Part shown: positions 9,348 through 18,502 of the stretch, piece after piece
Position numbering within the stretch: the stretch's first letter is position 1
How the letters are laid out: the number at the start of each line of letters is the position of its first letter
Assembly (NCBI GenBank): GCA_017541145.1
Contig: JAFXZT010000149.1
Span: 1-44,508, forward strand
Direction: 5' to 3'
From: Bacteroidales bacterium
Lineage (GTDB): Bacteria; Bacteroidota; Bacteroidia; Bacteroidales; UBA3824
DNA length: 44,508 nt
Made by a program: the position numbers and the translations under genes
Notes under the pieces: generated by a model
Databases searched by the model: none
Seen by the model: the letters and a program-made list of their open reading frames with translations, nothing else
Told to the model about the DNA's origin: nothing

Positions 9348-10526
9348 TTATTTTGACTCCAATGCCTTGTTGCGGTCTACCAAATCAATAATCGCCTTAA
9401 CAGACAAATCTGATCTAAGACCGTCGGCAGGAGTATTTTTGCAATAGTCAATAAGTTGAGCAACAGAAGTTTCTGCTACATGAAGTCTTGTATCTGATGC
9501 TGCATAATAAATAAGTATTCTGCCGTTGTCGTCTTTAATCCAACCGTTGGAGAATACAACATTAGAAACATCACCAAGACGTTCCATCTTTTTAGGAGCA
9601 ATAAAATATCCGCCCGGAGTATAAATTACTTTTGACGGATCGTCCAAAGCTGTCATAAACATGTAAAGAACATATCTCAAACCGGCAGCAGTGTTTCTCA
9701 CTCCGTGTGCCAAACAGAGCCAACCTTCATCAGTTTTTATCGGATGAGGTCCCATACCATTTTTTACTTCTTTGATAGTATGGTATATCTTGTTGTCAAT
9801 AATTTTTTCTTCTTTTACTTCGGCATGAGTAATATCTTCACAAAGACCGAAACCGATTCCGCCGCCGCTGCCTACATTGATAAATCCGTCTTGAGGACGT
9901 GTGTAAAAAGCGTATTTGCCGTCAATAAATTCCGGATGAAGAACAACATTACGCTGTTGACCGGAATATGATTTCAAATCATCGAGACGTTCCCAATTTA
10001 CCAAATCCTTGGTTCTTGCGATACCGGCCATAGCCACAGCCGACATCGTGTCGCCCGGCTCAGCATTAGGATCATGACGCTCGGTACAGAAAACACCGTA
10101 AATCCAACCGTCTTCGTGAGCCGTAAGTCTCATGTCGTAAACATTGGTATCAGGATCCGAAGTTTGAGGCATCACAATCGGTTTGTCCCAAAACTTAAAA
10201 TTGTCTATGCCGTTAGGACTTTCAGCAACAGCGAAAAATGATTTTCTGTCGGCACCTTCCACGCGGGCTACAACGCAATATTTGCCGTTGAACTTAATAG
10301 CACCTGCATTGAAAGCTGCATTTACACCAATACGTTCCATCAAAAACGGATTGGTTTTCTCGTTGAAATCATAACGCCACTCCAATGGAGCATGTTCCGC
10401 AGTCAAAACAGGATATTTATAACGAGTATAAATCCCGTTTGAAAGTTCTTCCGGTTCATTTTTCCTAGTAATTAGGAGTTCATGATTCTTTTTAAGCTCA
10501 ATTAATCTTTGTGAAAAATTTGTCAT
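9348..10526 (-). CDS. GH130 4-O-beta-D-mannosyl-D-glucose phosphorylase
   Basis: 392 residues, the normal length for glycoside hydrolase family 130 subfamily 1. The enzyme phosphorolyses 4-O-beta-mannosyl-glucose to mannose 1-phosphate and glucose. No signal peptide is present, so it is cytoplasmic. From recollection of Bacteroides fragilis mannosylglucose phosphorylase, motif identity is very high: [90 protein letters not shown]-like [16 protein letters not shown] and [16 protein letters not shown]. The catalytic acid is Asp131 in the VYDMRL motif. The gene is first in the minus-strand PUL, 200 bp before susC, and divergent from the hybrid sensor. It implies that the transported glycan yields mannosyl-glucose, as from beta-mannan or glucomannan. 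Other GH130 mannobiose or mannan phosphorylases are the alternative. Confidence 0.9.
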   Translation of the reverse strand: MTNFSQRLIELKKNHELLITRKNEPEELSNGIYTRYKYPVLTAEHAPLEWRYDFNEKTNPFLMERIGVNAAFNAGAIKFNGKYCVVARVEGADRKSFFAVAESPNGIDNFKFWDKPIVMPQTSDPDTNVYDMRLTAHEDGWIYGVFCTERHDPNAEPGDTMSAVAMAGIARTKDLVNWERLDDLKSYSGQQRNVVLHPEFIDGKYAFYTRPQDGFINVGSGGGIGFGLCEDITHAEVKEEKIIDNKIYHTIKEVKNGMGPHPIKTDEGWLCLAHGVRNTAAGLRYVLYMFMTALDDPSKVIYTPGGYFIAPKKMERLGDVSNVVFSNGWIKDDNGRILIYYAASDTRLHVAETSVAQLIDYCKNTPADGLRSDLSVKAIIDLVDRNKALESK

Positions 10527-11147
10527 AATATTTTAATATTAATATTAAGTCTCGCTTATATTTGATTTCGGCTGTCATTTGTATCAGGGTTAACTCCCGT
10601 CACACTTTAAATAATTAATTTAATTTAATTTTTATAACACTTTTATTTATGCTTTTTAGAGTAAATCTCTTATTTGCTTTTTTGCTGTATTCTTTCTAAT
10701 GCTATAGTGTAATTTCTCTTATTGGTAAAAGGATGCGATTTCTTTTAACGTTACAGCAAAAAGCTCGTGTCTCTTACTAAAATTTAACATTACGAAGATA
10801 AATTACGACCTGCAAAAAGATGTTAAATGATGTATCAAGATTATTAAAATTTGTAATTTTCGACATCAAAAAATGTAACATTTCTTGTTAGATTTCGTAA
10901 CAATCAGTTGTTAACTTGTTGATTATACGAATATTAACACACTAACATAATTTTAATTAATTGTTAAAACAACACCACTAAATTTGTAACAAATAATAAA
11001 ATCAAACTCATAAAAAACAGAAATAACAAGATAAATTTTGAATTATGGAAAACATTTACTTACTTTGAACCGTGAAAAGGATAAAGATTAAATTAACAAA
11101 GGCTTAAAATGAGCTCTTGTCGCTTACTAATACTTTTTTAACCTAAG
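10527..11147. promoter_or_regulatory. Divergent regulatory region between GH130 and the hybrid sensor
   Basis: A 621-bp AT-rich gap without a credible gene. It contains TAAATTTG at 10979-10986, a candidate -7 box for the plus-strand sensor gene with only a weak TTG upstream. Two internal duplications stand out. TTTATAACACTTTTATTTAT occurs at about 10631-10650 and again at about 11170-11189, inside the first codons of the sensor gene. A GCTC-N-TGTC-N-CTTACTAA element occurs at about 10762 and, with two mismatches, at about 11112. A TTGTTCTACTAAT stretch on the minus strand before susC (about 9287-9299) is loosely similar. These could be regulator binding sites or remnants of duplication. A 16-codon hydrophobic ORF at 10649-10699 is probably spurious. 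Confidence 0.5.
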
Positions 11148-14100
11148 ATGTTTTATAAACTATTTTTTTTTATAACACTTTTATTTATAGCACAAAAAGT
11201 GCAGGCTCAGGAGGACAAATTCAAAGAACTTGCTCCCCAAAGCCTGCCTTTTGTTGGCTATACGGATAAAAACGGACTATCCAACAGCCACGTAAATGCT
11301 ATAGGTCAAGACGAAAAAGGCTACATCTGGATTGCGACAAACGACGGACTCAACAGATTTGACGGTAACAAATTTGAAAATTTCTATTACACTCCCGAAG
11401 ATAAAACATCAATAAACAGCAACACTATATACACAATTTTTAAAGACCGTACAGAACGAATTTGGTTTGGAACATTCAAAGGATTATGTACTTACAACTA
11501 CAAAACCGGAGAATTTGAGACAATAGAACTTCCTAAGCAAGCCAACACAATTCAAAACGTACCGGTAAGAGGCATTGTACAAACCAACAACGGCGATTTG
11601 TGGGTAGGATTATCGGGCGGAGGAATTGCGCAAGTGGATTTGGAAACAAATCAAGTAAAATATTACCGACACAACAATAATAATCCCAACTCTTTATGTT
11701 CCGACGGAATAATTGCAATGGCAATTGACCAAAACGATAATATTTGGATAGGAACAGAAGACAACGGCATATCAATTTATGATACCAAAGAAAAAAAATT
11801 TACAAATATCAACAAGTCAACAGGCGAAATCGGCAGCAATGTAATCCGCGCAATTATCTGTACTTCAGACAATAAAATCGCAATTGGAACTTACGATGGC
11901 GGTCTTACAATCTACAATCCGGAGTCAAAACAGTACAAAACATACAACAATTGTCAAAACGTGTGCGGCATAGCTGAAAGCGACAAGCACGAACTTTGGT
12001 TAGGAACAGAAACCAACGGTTTGTTACATTTTAACATGAAAACCGAAGCTATAAAAGTGTTTTCCAAAAAGTTAGGAAATGCACACGGACTACTAAGCGA
12101 CAACATACATGCAGTATTTTGCGACAAAGACAGAAATCTTTGGCTCGGAATTTTTCAATGCGGTGTCAACATGTTGAAACCCAAGCCGATGTTTTCCGGT
12201 GCAGGCTACAATCAAGAGGAATTTACAAACGGAATCTCACAAAAACCGGTTTTGGCAATTTGTCCAATCGACCAAGAAACCGTTTATTTAGGAACCGATG
12301 GCGACGGTATGCAAATTTGGAATCCGAAAGACAATACTTTTGAACATATCAGAGCCGGCAACAACGGTCTGAAATCCAATGTTATAAGATCAATTTACAA
12401 AGATCATAACAACAGAATTTGGATAGGAACATATTTAAAAGGATTGATGGAATATCATCCCGAAACCAAAACTTTTACACAATATCAAAATCAGAAAAAC
12501 GACAAGAACTCGCTGAGTCACAACGACGTACCAACAATCATAGAAGACCGTTTGGGCAATCTATGGATTGGTACAAACGGTGGCGGACTCAACCTTATGA
12601 ACAAGGAAACGGGAACTTTCAAAAACTTTCAAAAAGACGAACAAAATCCGAACAAAACAATCATAAACAATTATATTACAAGCCTATACATCGACAAACA
12701 CGGTTATCTTTGGATTGGAACATTTTGGGGATTATCAAGGATGGACCCTGTAAAATGTGAATTTAAAAATTTTGAACTTGAAGAAGACTACAATTCATAC
12801 AATTGTATGCTTGAAGACTCTCAACAACGATTTTGGGCAGGAACTTCCGACGGTTTGAAATTGATAAATATAACAGACGGAACTTACAAAATATTTACCA
12901 CAAAAGACGGTTTGCCTAACAATGTAATAAATGCAATAGAAGAAGACAATCACGGAAATTTATGGATAAGTACTGACAAAGGCATATGCAGATTCAATTA
13001 CGACAACATGTCTTTCAGGAAATACTCAACATACGACGGACTTTTCTCAAACGAATTTATACACGGTTCGATGGCGAAATCCGACGACGGAGAAATCTAT
13101 TTCGGTGGAATTGAAGGCGTTACAAAATTTAATCCTCAAGATATCAAATCAAACGACGTACCGCCAAGAATAGCAATTACCGATTTATTGGTTTTCAACA
13201 AATCGGTAAAACCGGGTGATGCAAACGGTATTCTCAAAAATTCAATTATCGAAACAGATGCCATTCAGTTAAATTGGGAAGACAACAGTTTTACCATAGT
13301 ATTCAGTGCGATAGAATATTGTCAACCGCAAAAAATAGTTTACGCGTGGAGAATGGACGGGTTCAACAACAATTGGGAGTATTTCAATTACCAAAAAAAC
13401 TCAGCAACATACACCAATCTCGACGCCGGAATCTACTATTTTGAAGTAAAAGCATCCAACGACGGCGAAACATGGAGCAATCCTATCGTATTGAGAATAA
13501 AGATATTAGCACCAATTTGGAAACGTTGGTGGATGATTTTGATTTATTGTATAACATTCGCGATAATTGTACTTTTCTTTTGGAGAAAATACAAACAATA
13601 CGAAGAAGAAAAACATCAAATTAAAATCCAGTATATCAAGCAACAAAACGATATAGAACTCAACAAAACACGTTTACAGTTTTTCACAAACATCTCTCAC
13701 GAGTTTAGAACACCTTTAACATTGATACTCAGTCCGTTGGAAGAGATGTTACAATCATCAAAATACAACAGCGAAGAGCGAAATAAATTTGACCTGATGC
13801 ACCGAAATGCAGAAAGACTTTTGCGAATGGTGAACCAAATAATGGATTTAAGGAAAATTGACAACAATAAATTCCAATTTAATCCTACGAAAAACGAACT
13901 AATCAGTTTTATCAGAGAAATTTACGAAAATTTCAATCAATTGGCTGTAAAAAACGGTACAACATTTACAATGAAATCCGATTTGAAAGAATTTTACGCA
14001 TATTTCGACAAAGAACAAATCGACAAAGTGATGTACAATTTACTGTCTAACGCGTTTAAATTCACGCCGGTAGACGGGAAAATTTCGATTTTAATCAAAA

Positions 14101-15224
14101 AAGCTGACAAAGATTCCAAAAATATTGTAATAATTGTAGAAGACAACGGCAAAGGAATTTCGGAGGAAAATATTGATAAAATATTTGACAGATTTTTCCA
14201 AGGCGACACTTCCAAAATGCAACAAGGAACCGGCATAGGTCTTTGGCTGACAAAACGTTTCGTGGAAATGCACCAAGGAATAATCAGTGTATCAAGCGAA
14301 GTTGGCAAAGGTACTGCATTTACAATAATGCTTACCGACGGCAGCGAATTTGAAAAAATCGCTAACAAAAATACTGAATATCAACACCTTCAAGTTGATG
14401 TAAAAGACAACAACGAACTGATTTCTATGGAAATAGAAAAATCAGAAGCCACAACAACGCCGAAATACACTTTATTAATAGTAGAAGACAACGAGGATAT
14501 CCGCAATTATTTATCAGAAGGATTATCGAAACTCTACAATGTAAAAACTGCTGACAACGGTAAAACAGGATTGCAGATGTGTAAAGAATTATTACCGGAT
14601 TTGGTAATTACAGATATCATGATGCCGGAAATGAGCGGTATCGAAATGAGTAAAATTATAAAAGAAGACATCGAAACTTGTCATATTCCGATTATAATGT
14701 TAACAGCCAAATCGTCTGAAGAACAGCGAATTGAAGGTCTTGAAACCGGTGCTGACTCATATATTCCAAAACCGTTTAACCCGAAACACCTTTTGGTAAG
14801 AATCAAGAAACTTTTGGAACTGAGAAAAACTCTTCGCGAAAAGTTTGGTAATGATATCGGATTTGAAGCCGAACAAATAGCTATCACTGTGCCGGACAGA
14901 GACTTACTGAAAAAAGCAACAGGAATAATCAAGAAAAGAATTTCCGACCCGAAACTATCGGTAGAAACACTTTCAGAAGAAATAGGAATCAGTCGCGGAC
15001 ATCTGCAACGAAAACTCAAAAGCCTTACAGGACAGAATCCTAACGAATTTATCCGAATAATAAGGTTGAAACAGGCAGCAGAAATTCTGGCAGAAAAAGA
15101 TGTTTCAATAGCCGAAGTAGCCGACATGGTGGGATTCAGTTCACAAAGCTATTTCTCTACATCGTTTACAAAGCAATTCAACATCTCGCCGTCGCAATAC
15201 AAAGAAGAATTGATGGCAAAATAA
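11148..15224 (+). CDS. Hybrid two-component system sensor/regulator (HTCS) of the PUL
   Basis: 1358 residues, all elements of a two-component system in one protein. Signal peptide (1-20, ending VQAQ). The periplasmic sensor has about fourteen two-component-propeller blades (repeated phrases such as GYIWIATNDGLNRF, NLWIGTNGGGLNLM and NLWISTDKGICRF), then a Y_Y_Y domain (about 715-785). One membrane span at about 795-815. Cytoplasmic histidine kinase with H-box HEFRTPLTL (phospho-acceptor His851), N-box NLLSNAFKF and G-boxes VEDNGKGIS and GTGIGLWL. Receiver domain with phospho-acceptor Asp1156 (VITDIMMPEMSG). AraC-type DNA-binding domain at about 1258-1358 (GISRGHLQRKLK; VADMVGFSSQSYFS). Family members bind a specific oligosaccharide in the periplasm and activate the adjacent PUL, here the divergent minus-strand genes. 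The stop is 2 bp from the convergent mtgA stop. Confidence 0.97.
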   Translation: MFYKLFFFITLLFIAQKVQAQEDKFKELAPQSLPFVGYTDKNGLSNSHVNAIGQDEKGYIWIATNDGLNRFDGNKFENFYYTPEDKTSINSNTIYTIFKDRTERIWFGTFKGLCTYNYKTGEFETIELPKQANTIQNVPVRGIVQTNNGDLWVGLSGGGIAQVDLETNQVKYYRHNNNNPNSLCSDGIIAMAIDQNDNIWIGTEDNGISIYDTKEKKFTNINKSTGEIGSNVIRAIICTSDNKIAIGTYDGGLTIYNPESKQYKTYNNCQNVCGIAESDKHELWLGTETNGLLHFNMKTEAIKVFSKKLGNAHGLLSDNIHAVFCDKDRNLWLGIFQCGVNMLKPKPMFSGAGYNQEEFTNGISQKPVLAICPIDQETVYLGTDGDGMQIWNPKDNTFEHIRAGNNGLKSNVIRSIYKDHNNRIWIGTYLKGLMEYHPETKTFTQYQNQKNDKNSLSHNDVPTIIEDRLGNLWIGTNGGGLNLMNKETGTFKNFQKDEQNPNKTIINNYITSLYIDKHGYLWIGTFWGLSRMDPVKCEFKNFELEEDYNSYNCMLEDSQQRFWAGTSDGLKLINITDGTYKIFTTKDGLPNNVINAIEEDNHGNLWISTDKGICRFNYDNMSFRKYSTYDGLFSNEFIHGSMAKSDDGEIYFGGIEGVTKFNPQDIKSNDVPPRIAITDLLVFNKSVKPGDANGILKNSIIETDAIQLNWEDNSFTIVFSAIEYCQPQKIVYAWRMDGFNNNWEYFNYQKNSATYTNLDAGIYYFEVKASNDGETWSNPIVLRIKILAPIWKRWWMILIYCITFAIIVLFFWRKYKQYEEEKHQIKIQYIKQQNDIELNKTRLQFFTNISHEFRTPLTLILSPLEEMLQSSKYNSEERNKFDLMHRNAERLLRMVNQIMDLRKIDNNKFQFNPTKNELISFIREIYENFNQLAVKNGTTFTMKSDLKEFYAYFDKEQIDKVMYNLLSNAFKFTPVDGKISILIKKADKDSKNIVIIVEDNGKGISEENIDKIFDRFFQGDTSKMQQGTGIGLWLTKRFVEMHQGIISVSSEVGKGTAFTIMLTDGSEFEKIANKNTEYQHLQVDVKDNNELISMEIEKSEATTTPKYTLLIVEDNEDIRNYLSEGLSKLYNVKTADNGKTGLQMCKELLPDLVITDIMMPEMSGIEMSKIIKEDIETCHIPIIMLTAKSSEEQRIEGLETGADSYIPKPFNPKHLLVRIKKLLELRKTLREKFGNDIGFEAEQIAITVPDRDLLKKATGIIKKRISDPKLSVETLSEEIGISRGHLQRKLKSLTGQNPNEFIRIIRLKQAAEILAEKDVSIAEVADMVGFSSQSYFSTSFTKQFNISPSQYKEELMAK

Positions 15225-15226
15225 AA

Positions 15227-15967
15227 TTACTCCAATTCTATTTTGCCCATCTTAGGCATCAAGTTGATAATCTTGACTTGACGACCTTTTATATAATTAG
15301 AAGGTTTAGCTATAAGATATTTACGTGGATTGGGCAAACAAGCAGCAATCAATGCGCACTGATTTTTATCAAGTTTTGACGCCGGAATATTAAAATATTT
15401 TTGCGAAGCTGCTTCCACTCCGTAAACACCCGGACCGGTTTCAATCACATTGAGATAAACTTCCATAATGCGTTTTTTACCCCAAATCAGTTCAATTAAA
15501 ACTGTAAAATAAGCCTCGTAAGCTTTACGCACAAAACTGCGCGAATGAAACAGAAATACATTTTTTGCACATTGCTGACTTATCGTACTTCCGCCACGAA
15601 GACGCTTTCCCTTTTGATGATCTTCTATTGACTTTTTGATATTTTCAAACGAAAAACCCGAATGTTTCGGAAAAAGATTATCTTCGGACGAGATTACTGC
15701 TCGCGGCATTTGCTCTGAAATTTCATCGTAAGAAACCCAAGTTTTTGTAGCCCATTTTGACTTTTCGTCGCCTTCAAAAAAGCGTTGCACCATAAGCGGC
15801 GTAACATAAACCGGTACAAATTTATAAAGAACTACAAAATAAATCGGCCAAACAAAAGATACAACTAAAAATATTTTAAAAGCTAAACCTAAGATTCTAA
15901 GGGCTTTAGCTCTGAAAGATTTGACATTTTCTGATTTAGTTTTTGTAGACATTTTCTCGCGAGCCAT
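15227..15967 (-). CDS. mtgA: Monofunctional biosynthetic peptidoglycan transglycosylase (GT51)
   Basis: 246 residues, normal for the family. It polymerises lipid II into glycan strands on the periplasmic side of the inner membrane. One N-terminal membrane anchor (about 28-50) is followed by the GT51 domain: SSEDNLFPKHSG with catalytic Glu95, RLRGGSTISQQCAKN, KKRIMEVYLNVIETGPGVYGVEAA, and NQCALIAACLPNPRKY. No transpeptidase domain follows, so it is the MtgA type rather than a penicillin-binding protein. The ATG at 15967 overlaps the upstream lytic transglycosylase gene by 32 bp; an internal ATG at 15952 is an alternative start. The overlap argues for translational coupling of a strand-making and a strand-cutting enzyme. 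Confidence 0.94.
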   Translation of the reverse strand: MAREKMSTKTKSENVKSFRAKALRILGLAFKIFLVVSFVWPIYFVVLYKFVPVYVTPLMVQRFFEGDEKSKWATKTWVSYDEISEQMPRAVISSEDNLFPKHSGFSFENIKKSIEDHQKGKRLRGGSTISQQCAKNVFLFHSRSFVRKAYEAYFTVLIELIWGKKRIMEVYLNVIETGPGVYGVEAASQKYFNIPASKLDKNQCALIAACLPNPRKYLIAKPSNYIKGRQVKIINLMPKMGKIELE

Positions 15968-16904
15968 CGTTCAAAACTGTAATTTGATAAACTTTGTGAT
16001 CAGGGTTTGTAAGTTTAGTATCTCGAAGCCAAGGATTGAGATATTTCAACATCTTATAATTTACCGTAACTTGTTTTGCGAAATCGTAAAGATTTGAAAT
16101 TGAGGAATCTACCTCAATAGTTTTTGTATCCAACGGCGGGTACAAATCTTTTTCTCTGAAACAAAAACCGTAATCTTCCGGCTTGGTTAACAACAATTTG
16201 AAAGCCAAAATACGATATACATAACGTCCAGTTTCTCTATTATGTTTCAAATCATAATATGAATTTTCGCCTTGAGTTCTAATCAAACGTTGCATTCCCG
16301 CCTGACCACAATTGTAAGAAGCGGCAACCGAAGTCCAACTTCCGAATTTTGCAAATGCTTGTTTAAAATACTTGCAAGCAACTTCAGTTGACTTTTCGAT
16401 ATTATAACGTTCATCCACTTCAGGAGTAATTTCAAGACCGTTTTCCTTGCCCGTAGTTTCCAATATTTGCCAAAAACCGACAGCATTAGACGGCGAAACT
16501 ACGTGATCCATACCACTTTCGGTAACGCACAAATACAAAAAATCTTCAGGAATACCGTTTTTCCTAAGAATTTTTCTCAACATCGGGAAATATCGGTTGG
16601 CGCGTTTCAGATACAAAAAAGTTTCAGAATGCCAATACATCGTTTTAAGTAGCTCTTTTTCAAGCGATTCTCTGACATCAAAATCTTGCAACGGCACTTC
16701 TTCACCACAAAAATCCAATTTTTCCGGCAAAATCGGAAGATAATTGCTGTAATGCTCTTTCATATCATTTTGATAAGCAGAATCACTATCATCATTTACT
16801 GCCTGAACAAACAATTTAACTGCTACAAAGGCAATTACGAAAAAAGTTAATACGTAAGCGATGTACAACAACGCCTTTTCAATCTTAGGATTAGAAAATT
16901 TCAT
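15936..16904 (-). CDS. Membrane-anchored lytic transglycosylase, SLT domain (MltD/MltF-like)
   Basis: 322 residues. It cleaves peptidoglycan glycan strands in the periplasm. An N-terminal membrane segment (about 10-33) is followed by a goose-lysozyme-type SLT domain at about 108-245: GIPEDFLYLCVTESGMDH with catalytic Glu129, SNAVGFWQILETTGKENGL, DERYNIEKSTEVACKYFKQ, and WTSVAASYNCGQAGMQR. The ~65 residues after it contain TIEVDSSISNLYDFAKQ and MLKYLNPWLRDTKL, which read like a degenerate LysM-like cell-wall-binding tail. The gene overlaps mtgA by 32 bp on the same strand. ATG start at 16904. Confidence 0.88.
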   Translation of the reverse strand: MKFSNPKIEKALLYIAYVLTFFVIAFVAVKLFVQAVNDDSDSAYQNDMKEHYSNYLPILPEKLDFCGEEVPLQDFDVRESLEKELLKTMYWHSETFLYLKRANRYFPMLRKILRKNGIPEDFLYLCVTESGMDHVVSPSNAVGFWQILETTGKENGLEITPEVDERYNIEKSTEVACKYFKQAFAKFGSWTSVAASYNCGQAGMQRLIRTQGENSYYDLKHNRETGRYVYRILAFKLLLTKPEDYGFCFREKDLYPPLDTKTIEVDSSISNLYDFAKQVTVNYKMLKYLNPWLRDTKLTNPDHKVYQITVLNDGSRENVYKN

Positions 16905-16962
16905 TGATACCGGATATTAAAAATTATTGCGCTAAATTAATAAAAATATTCAACTAATATTT

Positions 16963-16970
16963 TAATTTTG
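16963..16970 (+). promoter_or_regulatory. Candidate -7 promoter element
   Basis: TAATTTTG fits TAnnTTTG and ends 21 bp before the ATG of the DUF4369-like lipoprotein gene. The -33 region is not convincing, so this is only a candidate. Confidence 0.35.
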
Positions 16971-16991
16971 TGTTATAAAAGAGACGATTTT

Positions 16992-17681
16992 ATGAAACTA
17001 AAAATTACATCAATATTGTTTTGCATCTTGATAATAACGAGTTGCAAAGAAAAAGACGCAAATTTTGAAATTGATATCAAAAGCCACGAAGCTAACAATC
17101 TCGTAATCAAAATTTTGCACGAAACCGATAATGGCTTGGAAATTGTAGATTCTACAAAATTAGAGATGTCAAGGGCGCAACTGAGAGGCAATCTCAGTAA
17201 ACCCGAAATGATGTACATCTACGTGGACAATGCGCAAGATTATTTGCCGGTATTTGTTGAACCGGGAGAATTAAGTATCGATTTGAACTACTGCAAACTT
17301 AACAAAAGTATTGTAAAAGGGTCGGAAAGTAATAAAATATTGATTGACTTTTTTCAATCTTACACAGCATTTATCGATAAATACAACGGAATCAACAAGA
17401 TGCTAAGCAACGCCCGCAAAAACAACGACACGGTGATAATCAACGGGTTGGAAGAAGACAAAAGAAATCTGAAAACAGAAACAATTGGTTTTCAGCGAAA
17501 TTTTATCAAAAAATATATTACGTCGCCGATAGCTTGCTATATCTTGAGTTCGCAATTGATGTACGATCTCAACAAGCAGGAACTCAGCAACTTGCTGGAT
17601 TCTATTCCGGACAGCAACCGCGACAACAGATATTATTTCAAAGCCAGAAAATATTTGTCACAAATAAATGATACTCTATAA
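16992..17681 (+). CDS. Small lipoprotein with DUF4369-like domain
   Basis: 229 residues from the ATG at 16992; the frame also opens eight codons earlier at a TTG, but only the ATG puts a clean signal peptide at the start. Lipobox IITSC gives Cys18. Residues ~25-105 (FEIDIKSHEANNLVIKILH through VFVEPGELSIDL and KSIVKGSESNKILIDF) look like the DUF4369 domain found at the N-terminus of Bacteroidota TlpA-like thiol-disulfide proteins. The rest is helical with no thioredoxin fold and no CXXC, so this is either a stand-alone version or a truncated relative. It is followed 2 bp later by the DUF1460 gene, implying one transcript. Function unknown. Confidence 0.75.
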   Translation: MKLKITSILFCILIITSCKEKDANFEIDIKSHEANNLVIKILHETDNGLEIVDSTKLEMSRAQLRGNLSKPEMMYIYVDNAQDYLPVFVEPGELSIDLNYCKLNKSIVKGSESNKILIDFFQSYTAFIDKYNGINKMLSNARKNNDTVIINGLEEDKRNLKTETIGFQRNFIKKYITSPIACYILSSQLMYDLNKQELSNLLDSIPDSNRDNRYYFKARKYLSQINDTL

Positions 17682-17683
17682 AA

Positions 17684-18502
17684 ATGAAAAAATTACTGAT
17701 TATTTTTTTACTTGTAAATGCTACAATTTGTAATGCACAAAAAGACAGTCTTGACTATCAAAAAATAGCAAGCCGTCTTGACGGAAGCAAACCGCTTAAC
17801 GAATTGGTTTTGCAATCGGCAAAATTGCTTTTAGGAAATCCGTATGTTGGTGGTACACTTGATATTAGCGACAAAGAAACGCTTGTAATAAATTTCGATA
17901 AATTCGACTGTGTAACATTTCAAGAAACATGCTCGGCATTGGCTTTAGATGCAAAATCCGCAAATCCAAGTTATTCTAATTTCAAAAACAAATTAGAAAG
18001 TATAAGATACAGAAACGGAAAATTAAACGGATATATTTCAAGATTACATTACTCAACTGACTGGATAAACGATAATTGCAAAAGAAACAATGTAAAAGAC
18101 CTTACCAAAAGTTTGGGCGGAATTGTTTTGAACAAAAATATCAATTTCATGTCAACTCATGCTGCACTTTACAAACATCTAAATGGCAATCAACTGAATA
18201 TCAAAGAAATAGTTAACATCGAAAAAAATATCAATCAAAATCATGTTAACTATATTCCAAAAAACAAAATCGCCGAAGTGAGCAAGAATATTGAATCAGG
18301 ATGTTTAATTTTCATTACAACAAGCAAATTAGGATTGGATTTTGCACACGTGGGAATTTCTGAAAATTCAAACGGAGTTTTGAAAATGATTCATGCATCA
18401 TCAACCGGCAAAAAAGTAATGGAAACACCTGTATCTCTTGCAGAGTATCTATCAAAAATTCAGCAATTTACAGGAATCGCAGTTTTACAATTAACAAACT
18501 GA
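17684..18502 (+). CDS. DUF1460 N-acetylmuramoyl-L-alanine amidase-like protein, exported
   Basis: 272 residues with a Sec signal peptide (about 1-18, ending CNAQ). The body matches the DUF1460 family, an NlpC/P60-like papain fold seen in Bacteroidota and thought to act on peptidoglycan or muropeptides. FDKFDCVTFQET supplies the likely catalytic Cys76 and FAHVGIS near residue 225 the likely histidine. LLLGNPYVGGTLD is the conserved N-terminal phrase. The ATG is 2 bp after the preceding stop. Its own stop directly abuts that of convergent porQ with no intergenic base. Periplasmic cell-wall hydrolysis is an inference from the family. Confidence 0.82.
   Translation: MKKLLIIFLLVNATICNAQKDSLDYQKIASRLDGSKPLNELVLQSAKLLLGNPYVGGTLDISDKETLVINFDKFDCVTFQETCSALALDAKSANPSYSNFKNKLESIRYRNGKLNGYISRLHYSTDWINDNCKRNNVKDLTKSLGGIVLNKNINFMSTHAALYKHLNGNQLNIKEIVNIEKNINQNHVNYIPKNKIAEVSKNIESGCLIFITTSKLGLDFAHVGISENSNGVLKMIHASSTGKKVMETPVSLAEYLSKIQQFTGIAVLQLTN

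Noticed and set aside
10649-10699. 16-codon hydrophobic ORF in the PUL regulatory region
   Set aside because: Too short, no start-site support and no codon pattern like the his leader; part of it is the duplicated T-rich stretch.
13994-14368. 124-codon minus-strand ORF
   Set aside because: Antisense to the kinase domain of the HTCS; no family features.
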